Shown here piece after piece: positions 1 to 6,950 of a stretch of 60,453 bases of DNA (its first letter is position 1; every line of letters begins with the position of its first letter). The stretch comes from Microbacterium sp. T2.11-28 (GTDB lineage Bacteria > Actinomycetota > Actinomycetes > Actinomycetales > Microbacteriaceae): positions 1-60,453 of the forward strand of contig NZ_CATNHF010000004.1 in NCBI RefSeq assembly GCF_950097975.1, in the 5' to 3' direction. The translations under genes were made by a program, and so were the position numbers. The notes beneath the pieces were generated by a model. The model did no database searches and was not told where the DNA came from. It saw only the letters and a program-made list of their open reading frames with translations.

Positions 1-200
1 GCGGCGCCAAGGGTGGTCGCCCGGTCACCTACGACACCGAGGCCTACAAGCGCCGCAACGTCGTCGAGCGCGGATTCAACATCTTCAAGCAATGGCGCGC
101 CTTGGCCACCCGCTACGACAAACTCGCCCTGACCTATCGCGGCGGCGTCGTCCTACGCGCCATCACCATCTGGCTCAAGGCTTTAAGAGACACGCCCTAG
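1..200 (+). mobile_element. 3' end of an IS5-family transposase gene (partial)
   Basis: Reading from base 3, an open frame enters from the left edge and stops at TAG 198-200. Its last residues contain RNVVERGFNIFKQWRALATR followed by YDK, the C-terminal signature of IS5/IS1182-type DDE transposases; the Glu in VVERGFN is the expected third catalytic residue. Only about 65 residues are inside the window, so I cannot say whether the gene is intact upstream. No terminal inverted repeat is obvious just after the stop. It sits at the left of a low-GC, defence-rich segment and fits a mobile context. Confidence 0.85.
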
Positions 201-272
201 TACGCGCGGATGCGGTCGGAGTCCCTGAACAGCGGGCCGCAGCAATAGCCAGATGGGAGAGGGATCGTCCTG

Positions 273-1083
273 TCAGTGGATGAACGTCAACGGCGCGCCC
301 TCAACGTCGTCGAACGGAATTCGTCTCTCACGCTCAATCCGTGGCCGAGCAACCAAGTCCCATGCATCCAGATCAAGAGCCAACTCCTGGTGAGGCGCGC
401 GCGAATCGGCGTCCTGTAGTACTCGAGCGGCGGCCGGAACGGGACTGTTTGCCAACCAGTCTCTTCTCACCGCATCGAGCCAAAGGCACAACCGAACGGA
501 AGTGCCTATTGCCTGAAGGACATGGTCCGCGGCGGGGATGTACGCGGAGTCACCGGCAACGAGGGTCGGATGCGCTCCAATGAATGCCTGCAAGTAAGTT
601 GCGGACAGCAGCCACGCTCAATGGTTGAACCACGGCTGCGGGCGCACCTCGGGCGCGGCGACTTGCCAATGCGCCTCTCGTTCTGCCCACCTTCGGTAGT
701 AAGCCGCACCTTCCGTAGGTAACGGGTCGACGTAAGCAGTGCACTATCCGAGGAAGTTCGGATCCTTGTTGCAAAGTCGCACCCACGGAGCGAATGCCGA
801 AACAGGCTCCGCGGGCAGCAGGTAGATGAGGCGTGTGCGCCCGAGTTGAGGTAGTTCGACAGCAGCGGAAGCGGGGCTTTCACCACCCAACGGCCAGCGC
901 TATCGGCATAGTTCGTCTTGCACTCGATATCAAACCTGCGACGGCCATGTATCTCGTGATCAACGGTGCCGCACCGCGGTTGTTGTTTGGTGACCAAATG
1001 ATCGCCGTAGGCGCAGCAGACAGGAACTCGAACGCGAGGGATGTGTCAACAGTTCGTTCTGGCAGGACCAGATTCGGTTGCAT
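273..1083 (-). pseudogene. Decayed gene, possible DUF4365/PD-(D/E)XK nuclease-like protein
   Basis: Minus-strand coding sense can be followed from ATG 1083 to a stop at 273, but only by changing frame at about 1015 and about 850 and reading through in-frame TAG and TGA. The pieces in order are LPERTVDTSLAFEFLSA, then AYGDHLVTK...GTVDHEIHGRRRFDIECKT, then GRTRLIYLLPAEPVSAFAPW, then a tail ending GAPLTFIH. The D-x-E...D-I-E-C-K pattern resembles the catalytic core of restriction-like nucleases and the DUF4365 family, but the family assignment is a guess. Full length would have been about 270 residues. It lies between an IS remnant and the CBASS operon and looks like a lost defence gene. Confidence 0.6.
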
Positions 1084-1447
1084 GACTGCAAACTTTCACC
1101 GACCACGTACGCACGGTGGCCACGGTGCTTCGGCGGTTGCATGCTGGGCCGTCGGGGCTTCCGTCTAGTTTGCTGGCATGCCGAGTGGAACCGAATTCCT
1201 CCAGTTGACGATTTGCCGTCATGTCAGTGCCAGCTGTTGCAGCAGCCATCACCGCGTTTGCGCGCCGATCTAGTAACGAGTCGCGTCTGCTGCTGCGGCT
1301 CGAGCGGCGGGCCGCGATCTATCCCCACCGCCCGGAGGGCTTGATGCAAGAGGGGTTCGCGAAGAATGAATGGCGCCGGTGCGGAGTGTCGGACCCGCTT
1401 CATACACTCGGTATACCAGCCCCACCCGAGAAACGGAGTACGGCCCG

Positions 1448-2455
1448 ATGGCTCACCTACGACAGCAGTTCAAGGATGCGTTGAGTTCCATCGAGCCCGG
1501 CGACGACAAAGCCAATGCACCTGAGGCACATCGACTAGTCCGCGAAGCGCTCGTCTCCGACGCCAGGCTCTCTGATTACGGGGCGAACCCGGTGCTGATC
1601 GGTTCGTACAAGCGAAGCGTGTCGATCAAGCGAGTGAAGGACGTTGACGTGTTCGTCCGTCTCCCCGATCTGCCGAGCGACGTCACCTCGAAGGAGGTCC
1701 TCGACCGGTTCTTTAGCGTGCTCCATGCCGAGTTCGGACGCGATGACGACGGGCATCAGCGGACCAAGCGACAGGATCGAAGTCTGCAGGTCTCGTTCCC
1801 CGAGTACGACCTGTACGTCGATGCCGTTCCCGCGCGCCTTCATTCGGATGGCGAGACTTGGGAGATCCCGCAGAAGAGCGACGACAACCAGTGGGTGCAC
1901 ACCAACCCCGAATCGCTCACGTCGCTGTCGACCGCGATGAACACCGCGCACGACGGCTTATACGTCCCGACGGTGAAGCTGCTCCGCCAGACCCGGCGGG
2001 CACTCCTTGGCAAGAAGAAGCCGGGGGGCTTCTTCTTCGAAGTCGCGACGTACCAAGCCTTCGCCTCAGGTCTCGTCACGGGGAGTGATCAGGCGGAGTA
2101 CTACGTCTCGGCACTCGACGAGGTGAGCAAGATCGTCGAGAACTTCGTCACTTACGGCATCGCGATCAGCGACCCCACCCTCCCCGGGCGCACCATCAGC
2201 ATCCGCGCGACCGAAGATGAGCTGGACGCGGCTCAGAGGAGGTTCGTCGACGCCGCCGCGGACGCGCGCGACGCGCTCGAGGAGGAGGACGAGGGTCAAT
2301 CCGCGCTGGCGTTCCAGAAGCTGCTCGGCAAGAACGGCGACGACGACACCGTGTTCCCTATGCCGCCGGGCTTCAACGATGACGGGTCGAAGCGCGAGTT
2401 TGCAATCTCCGCTGGTGAACGGGTCGTGCCGGCGGGGACCAGGACCTTCGGTTGA
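1448..2455 (+). CDS. CBASS CD-NTase (cGAS/DncV-like nucleotidyltransferase)
   Basis: A 335-residue cyclic-oligonucleotide synthase that is expected to make the second messenger of a CBASS anti-phage system when infection is sensed. The nucleotidyltransferase core is visible: G52-S53 in LIGSYKRSV, the metal-binding pair D65-x-D67 in VKDVDVFVRL, and third Asp D125 in YDLYVDAVPA. The protein ends in TRTFG; a C-terminal glycine is what Cap2-type E1/E2 enzymes need to conjugate CD-NTases to targets. I chose ATG 1448, with GGAG about 10 nt upstream; an in-frame ATG at 1370 would add 26 unsupported residues. The stop overlaps the next gene in TTGA. The clade and nucleotide product cannot be read from sequence alone; a TIR-SAVED partner elsewhere responds to cyclic tri-adenylate, so cA3 is a reasonable guess. 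Confidence 0.93.
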   Translation: MAHLRQQFKDALSSIEPGDDKANAPEAHRLVREALVSDARLSDYGANPVLIGSYKRSVSIKRVKDVDVFVRLPDLPSDVTSKEVLDRFFSVLHAEFGRDDDGHQRTKRQDRSLQVSFPEYDLYVDAVPARLHSDGETWEIPQKSDDNQWVHTNPESLTSLSTAMNTAHDGLYVPTVKLLRQTRRALLGKKKPGGFFFEVATYQAFASGLVTGSDQAEYYVSALDEVSKIVENFVTYGIAISDPTLPGRTISIRATEDELDAAQRRFVDAAADARDALEEEDEGQSALAFQKLLGKNGDDDTVFPMPPGFNDDGSKREFAISAGERVVPAGTRTFG

Positions 2456-3915
2456 CGATCGCCGAGTACGACGAGTACGTCGCACACTCGCGTCAGCACT
2501 TCGAAGAAGGCCTGATTCGCGCGGGCTTCATCGAACGCGACACCGGGTGGCGGGGCACGATCGCACATCCGGGCGGGTCGACGGAGGTCGTGATCTCGTT
2601 TCGGGCGCGCTTTCCGTTCCAGCCGCCACGCGTCGTTCCCGTCGACCCGGACAGCATCACGTGGTCCTGGCATCGAGAACTGGACGGCGCACTCTGTTTG
2701 GTCGCGGAGGATGACCACCAAGATCTGTGGTGGACAGAACCGTCGGCCTTCCTGGAGCACATAACCGCGTGGTTTGAGCAGGCGGATGCCGGGTGGCCCA
2801 ACGATCGGCCCGATCTGGATCTCGAGCGGTACTTCCACGCCTCGGAGGACGAGCGCCTCTATCTCTTCGACGACCTCGCTGGCCACCCCAACGGTTTCGT
2901 GCGGTTTCGTCCGAGTAGCAACAACACCATGCGGATCGGAAGCGGTACGCGTCCGCCGAAGGCATCGAAGCACAGCAAAGATCGCTTCGGCTATGTCGCC
3001 GATCTCGGCGACATCGACGTCCCACCGAGATCCTGGGAGGACGTCGCGGCCCGCATCACCCCCGACGTGGACTTGGACCGCCGAATCCGGAATCACCTCG
3101 TTGACATCGTGGTGCTCATCTACCGTCGCGGCACCCATGACGGCGCGATCGTGCTCGAAGTATGGCCGACGAAGGACGGGGGCACAGCCGTTCGACGCCT
3201 CCGCGCCGCAGCCGACACCACCGCGGCGAAGACGGCCCGCGCAGGTGTCGTGGCGCCACTGCTGCACGAAGCTCGAGTCGCGATCGTCGGCGTCGGCGCG
3301 CTCGGCTCCTTCACCGCGGATCTGCTCGTGCGCGCCGGCATCCGACACCTGACGCTCATCGATGACGACATCGTCGCACCCGGCAACCTAGTCCGCCACC
3401 TCGTCGGACCAAAAATGGTGGGGCTGCCGAAAGTCACCGCGATCAAACGACATCTGGTCGCCCGGCATGAGATCGCCGCAGACGACATCAAGGAGCTCGA
3501 CGAAGCCGTCTCGTACGGTGACGTCGCCATGGAGCTTCTGACGAGCCACGATCTCGTCGTGGATACCAGCGCCGACTTCGCCACGACCGCACTCCTGCAC
3601 GTCGCGGCCAGGTCCGCGCGGAAGCGAATCATCTCTGCCTCGATCCAGAACGGCGGCGCCACCTACCGCGTCGACCTACTCCCGCCGCTTGAGGGCACCG
3701 ACTCGCTGCCGAGCTCGGGCGCGGACGTCGATCAGCAGTCGCCCGCAGTGTTCGAAGCCGGGTGCGGCAGCCCGATCTCACCAACGCCACCCCATGTGGC
3801 GGTCGAGGCGGCATCCGCGACCGTCCGTCACGTCATCGGCCTACTCATCGAACGACCCGTCCATCCGTCAGGGGAAGTGCGAACCTTCGTCGACCCGGCA
3901 AGGATTGTCCAATGA
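2452..3915 (+). CDS. cap2: Cap2-type E2-E1 fusion of type II CBASS
   Basis: A 487-residue ubiquitin-transfer-like enzyme. Residues 1 to ~115 form an E2/UBC-like domain with PFQPP and candidate catalytic Cys82 in GALCLVAEDD. From about 270 there is a ThiF/E1 adenylation domain: nucleotide loop GVGALGS (280-286), LTLIDDDIV, NLVRH, and candidate E1 catalytic Cys438 in EAGCGSPISPTPPH. Known Cap2 proteins activate the CD-NTase C-terminus and attach it to target molecules, raising second-messenger output. It starts at TTG 2452, overlapping the CD-NTase stop by 4 nt, and ends in ATGA with the next gene, so the three genes are tightly coupled. Domain order E2 then E1 is that of all-in-one Cap2. Confidence 0.93.
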   Translation: MTIAEYDEYVAHSRQHFEEGLIRAGFIERDTGWRGTIAHPGGSTEVVISFRARFPFQPPRVVPVDPDSITWSWHRELDGALCLVAEDDHQDLWWTEPSAFLEHITAWFEQADAGWPNDRPDLDLERYFHASEDERLYLFDDLAGHPNGFVRFRPSSNNTMRIGSGTRPPKASKHSKDRFGYVADLGDIDVPPRSWEDVAARITPDVDLDRRIRNHLVDIVVLIYRRGTHDGAIVLEVWPTKDGGTAVRRLRAAADTTAAKTARAGVVAPLLHEARVAIVGVGALGSFTADLLVRAGIRHLTLIDDDIVAPGNLVRHLVGPKMVGLPKVTAIKRHLVARHEIAADDIKELDEAVSYGDVAMELLTSHDLVVDTSADFATTALLHVAARSARKRIISASIQNGGATYRVDLLPPLEGTDSLPSSGADVDQQSPAVFEAGCGSPISPTPPHVAVEAASATVRHVIGLLIERPVHPSGEVRTFVDPARIVQ

Positions 3916-5684
3916 CTCGATCCGCTCCGAGCATCGACGTACGTGCCGACGCCCACGAGACGATCGCATCCGAGACAGCGAAGCGGCTCCCCCTCGAAAC
4001 CGGCGGCATCCTCCTCGGATACCGCGAGATAGACAACGTCGTGATTACTCACGCCCTCGTAGTCGACGGCGGCGGCGCTACACAAGACCGATACGTCCGC
4101 GACGACGTTCGGGCGAACGAGCGGCTCGCAGAGTTTCTCTCGAATAGATCAGAGGACGACCCAATCGGCTATGTCGGGGAGTGGCACAGCCATCCCGCAC
4201 CGTCCGGCCCGAGCAGAATCGATCGCAACGCAATGCGCGGCGCGGCCAAAGCCGCTCACGGCCCCGTCGCTCTCCTCATATTCACGCCCGGCGTCACTGG
4301 CGCGTACTTCGGCCTAGTCGCGCTGCGTCAGAGACTCGGCCGAGTCGCCACACGGGATGCGCACGTGACCTTCCCCCCGTCACGATTCGGTCAGCTCGGC
4401 CCGCTTCCGGAAGGCGCAGTTCGCGGCGATGGGCCCGTGTTCATCTCGTACCGCCAGTCCGACGGGACACAGCAAGCGGAGTCATTCGAGAATTTGCTCA
4501 GAGCCGCGGGTCTCGTCGTATGGAGAGACCGCGTCGACCTCCGGCCAGGGACGACGACAGACCGGCTCGAGCAAGCACTCACGAAGGGGCTCTCGGCAGG
4601 AGTGCTCCTTGTGACTCCCGATATCGTCGACAGCGAAGTCGTCCGAGAACGCGAACTCCCCCGACTGCTTCAGCTCGACGAGAACCCCGCCTTCAGCCTG
4701 TGCATCGCCAACAAGATCGCACGGCCGGGAAGCGAGTCGAAGTGCGACTACGACGCGCCCGACCGGCTGCTGCGGCTCACCCCGGCACGAACGCTCGCCG
4801 ACAAGAAGCAAGTAAACGTGGTCGACCCCCAAGGCGAACTCGAAATCATTCGCGACCTCGTCATGCACCGGATCGAGCAACGCCGGGCTGAGATCCGCGC
4901 AGCGGACAGGGACTTGACCATTCGCGTTCAAAGCCGCCCCGCCCCGTTCGCCGCGGATGCCGACGATGATGACCTTCACATCCGGATCAAGGGGGCCACC
5001 AAAGGTCGGCTCCCAGCGCACGACGGTCTCGAACTGCTTTCGAGGACGCTCCCGCTCACCAGTGACGCCGTATTCGCAGCCGGCGCGAAGCGCGTGCAGA
5101 TATCTGGCGGCGCGCACCTCTCAGTTGGTCTCGCGCTCGGAGCGGCATTGCCCGAAACCAAGATCGGCAACGTCGCGGTCCACGATGTGCAGAACAACGT
5201 CTGGGAGTCGACACCAGCGAACAACGATCCGAGGTTCACCGATCTCAAAGTCGAGACGCTCGCTGTCGAGGTCGCTCAGCAAAGCAGCGCGGCGAACAGA
5301 GTCGCGGTGTTCGTAACCCTCACCGCAGACCCAGACCTCACCGCGTTCGAGCGCCTCGTGCGTGAGTCCGTCGACGGGTTCGCCAGCGTAGAGATGGTCT
5401 CCGTTACTAGCTCCAGTCGGATCTATCCAGAGGAAGCAGGCCGCCTCGGCCAAGCTGTCGCCCAGCGCATCAAACGAGTGTCCGCGGGTCACGGGCGGGC
5501 CGAGGTTCATCTCGCCTTCCACGGCCCCTTCCCCATGGCCGTGCTCGTCGGGCGGTACCTAAACACGCTCCGCACCATCGCCTACGAATGGGACGGCGAC
5601 ACAATCAACGGCCCTCGCTACCGGCCGGCGATCACGCTCGAGCCCGGAGTCGCTGGCGGTCCGATCACCGAGGTGCTCCTGTAG
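3912..5684 (+). CDS. Cap3-type JAB peptidase fused to TIR-SAVED CBASS effector
   Basis: A 590-residue protein with three modules. Residues 1 to ~150 are a JAB/JAMM isopeptidase: E29 in LPLETGG, then H92-S-H94-P with S101 and D104, a complete zinc set, with one residue fewer than the usual H-x-H-x10-D spacing. Residues ~174-300 are a TIR domain (GPVFISYRQSDG; candidate catalytic Glu248 in VVRERELPRLL), expected to destroy NAD. Residues ~365-590 form a SAVED sensor (RVQISGGAHLSVGLALG; HLAFHGPFPMAVLVGRYL near the end). Known TIR-SAVED proteins, including one from Microbacterium ketosireducens, bind cyclic nucleotide, assemble and cleave NAD. Cap3 is usually a separate gene that reverses Cap2 conjugation. 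Start ATG 3912 overlaps the Cap2 stop; longer in-frame starts would lie inside cap2. Confidence 0.92.
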   Translation: MTRSAPSIDVRADAHETIASETAKRLPLETGGILLGYREIDNVVITHALVVDGGGATQDRYVRDDVRANERLAEFLSNRSEDDPIGYVGEWHSHPAPSGPSRIDRNAMRGAAKAAHGPVALLIFTPGVTGAYFGLVALRQRLGRVATRDAHVTFPPSRFGQLGPLPEGAVRGDGPVFISYRQSDGTQQAESFENLLRAAGLVVWRDRVDLRPGTTTDRLEQALTKGLSAGVLLVTPDIVDSEVVRERELPRLLQLDENPAFSLCIANKIARPGSESKCDYDAPDRLLRLTPARTLADKKQVNVVDPQGELEIIRDLVMHRIEQRRAEIRAADRDLTIRVQSRPAPFAADADDDDLHIRIKGATKGRLPAHDGLELLSRTLPLTSDAVFAAGAKRVQISGGAHLSVGLALGAALPETKIGNVAVHDVQNNVWESTPANNDPRFTDLKVETLAVEVAQQSSAANRVAVFVTLTADPDLTAFERLVRESVDGFASVEMVSVTSSSRIYPEEAGRLGQAVAQRIKRVSAGHGRAEVHLAFHGPFPMAVLVGRYLNTLRTIAYEWDGDTINGPRYRPAITLEPGVAGGPITEVLL

Positions 5685-5744
5685 GTACGGAACCTGGAGT
5701 TTGCCCGAGCGGCCCCTGTTACTCGCGCGCAGCCTTGCCGGCGT

Positions 5745-6280
5745 GTCGGCCACTGCTAGGTGAGCCGGTGTTGGCTGACCGGTGTGCATCAGCTCAAGCG
5801 CGTCGTAGATCAACTCGACCGACCGCGAAAGAATCAACTCGTTCCAGTCGTCTGTGAACAGCGCATTCGTGAGGATCTGGGACTCGAAGACGTCCTCGAC
5901 TTCTTCCGGCATCAATGCTCGATACTCAGAGGTGCCTTGTCGGAGATCTCCCGATTCTCTGCGCTGAGGAAAGCGAAGGTTGCGAGGCAATCCAACTTGT
6001 GGCCCGACAGCGGCACGTTGTTATTCACAAGGTATGCCCTCGGAAAACAATGGTGATACTCGCGCCGGTTCGGCTCGGCGAGGACGGCGTCAAGGTGTAT
6101 CGACCGCCGCTCAGAAAGGAGCGCGGATTCCGCGCGGCAAGCTGGAGTATGGATGCTTTGGTTGCGACCGTTCCAGCGTTGAATGAGCGCGCCTCGTAGA
6201 AGCCTGCTTCGATCGCGGGCTCGATCTGGTCCAGCGTTGATGCCTCACCGCGGCGCAGCTTCAGAGCCCCTGGACGTCCG
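5745..6280 (-). pseudogene. C-terminal fragment of a DUF262/HNH (GmrSD-like) protein, frameshifted
   Basis: Three successive minus-strand frames give one continuous protein sense: KLRRGEASTLDQIEPAIEAG through TKASILQLAARNPRSFLSGG, then LDAVLAEPNRREYHHCFPRA through LSGHKLDCLATFAFLSAENR, then SEYRALMPEEVEDVFESQIL onward. NRREYHH-x-FPRAYL and the FAFLSAENREISDKAP stretch are characteristic of the HNH-like (DUF1524) C-terminus of DUF262 proteins, the family of the type IV restriction enzyme GmrSD. At least two frameshifts separate the pieces and the DUF262 N-terminal domain is absent. It fills the gap between the CBASS operon and the toxin-antitoxin pair and is a second degraded defence gene. Confidence 0.78.
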
Positions 6281-6289
6281 GCTTAATTT

Positions 6290-6298
6290 CGTATTACG
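6290..6298. promoter_or_regulatory. Small palindrome overlapping the -10 of the toxin-antitoxin operon
   Basis: CGTATTACG is a 4-1-4 palindrome that includes a plausible -10 (TATTAC at 6292-6297), only 9 nt before the ATG at 6307. This would give a nearly leaderless transcript and a place for the ribbon-helix-helix antitoxin to bind. No footprint evidence exists; position and symmetry only. Confidence 0.35.
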
Positions 6299-6306
6299 AT
6301 GTGCCC

Positions 6307-6570
6307 ATGAGTAGCGGCGAGACGATCAACGGCGTGCCGGTCACCGAAGAGCAGATCGCTGCCTGGGCGGCAGAGGCGGAGTCCGGCTTCGACATCGACG
6401 CGCTCAAGCGCCGCGGGCGCGGACGACCCGGACGCGGAGCAGAGCCCGCGCAGGTCGTTGCGCTCCGGTTGACGGCCGAGGAGCTCGCCGCGCTCGACGC
6501 CCGCGCGGCGCGGGAACACAAGTCGCGCTCCGATCTGATCCGCGAGGCGATCGCCGCGTACGCGGCGTGA
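6307..6570 (+). CDS. CopG-like ribbon-helix-helix antitoxin
   Basis: An 87-residue protein. Its C-terminal half, AQVVALRLTAEELAALDARA followed by REHKSRSDLIREAI, is a ribbon-helix-helix DNA-binding fold: a short strand followed by two helices, with the SRSDLIREAI motif typical of CopG-type antitoxins. The N-terminal part with an RRGRGRPGRG basic patch is shared by a common actinobacterial antitoxin family. It should neutralise the toxin encoded next and repress its own promoter. The stop overlaps the toxin start in GTGA, the classic antitoxin-first arrangement. GTG 6301 is an alternative start adding two residues. Confidence 0.85.
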   Translation: MSSGETINGVPVTEEQIAAWAAEAESGFDIDALKRRGRGRPGRGAEPAQVVALRLTAEELAALDARAAREHKSRSDLIREAIAAYAA

Positions 6571-6806
6571 ACATCCACGACGCTGCCCTCAAACACGGCA
6601 TCGCGCCCGATGACATCCGGCAAGCAGCCTCCTGGTCGCTCTGGGTCGAAGACCTCGATGACGACTCGCCCGCCCGCCAGCTGCGACTCGGATTCGACAC
6701 TCAAGGACGCCTGCTCGAGACCGTCGTCCTCGTTTTCGACAGTGGCAACGAACTCGTCATCCACGCCATGAAGGCGCGACCACAGATGCTCGACCTCCTG
6801 CCCTGA
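6567..6806 (+). CDS. Toxin of a type II toxin-antitoxin pair (RelE/BrnT-like)
   Basis: A 79-residue protein starting at GTG 6567 inside the antitoxin stop. Features are an N-terminal helix (DAALKHGIAPDDI), WVEDLDDDSPARQLRLGFD, and a C-terminal HAMKARP. This resembles a small actinobacterial family annotated as toxin, with a compact sheet and basic C-terminal motif like BrnT/RelE RNases. Size, position and pairing support the call; the target is unknown. A 144-nt gap separates it from the STAND gene, so the pair probably serves to stabilise the island or as a defence module of its own. Confidence 0.78.
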   Translation: MNIHDAALKHGIAPDDIRQAASWSLWVEDLDDDSPARQLRLGFDTQGRLLETVVLVFDSGNELVIHAMKARPQMLDLLP

Positions 6807-6893
6807 CGCCGCGCAGCACAGATACGCAACGGCCCCGCTGCCGCGCACTTCCCGCAAGAGGCTCATGTGCGCAAGCGTCAACTCGGCCCGCGG

Positions 6894-6919
6894 CGCTAAT
6901 GCGTTTTCCGATATTAGCG
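6894..6919. promoter_or_regulatory. Inverted repeat upstream of the STAND gene
   Basis: CGCTAAT (6894-6900) and ATTAGCG (6913-6919) are perfect 7-nt inverted arms separated by 12 nt, about 32 nt before the TTG start of the STAND gene. An operator or a short mRNA hairpin are both possible. Confidence 0.35.
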
Positions 6920-6950
6920 GCATACTCGGGAGGGACGCTGGGGAGGATGC

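Noticed and set aside
273..593. Stand-alone 106-residue gene on the minus strand
   Set aside because: It is the last in-frame piece of the larger decayed gene 273-1083, bounded upstream by a nonsense codon.
5559..5990. Independent minus-strand gene overlapping the CBASS effector end
   Set aside because: Only its middle makes sense, as the final frame of the DUF262/HNH remnant; the last part is antisense to the SAVED domain.
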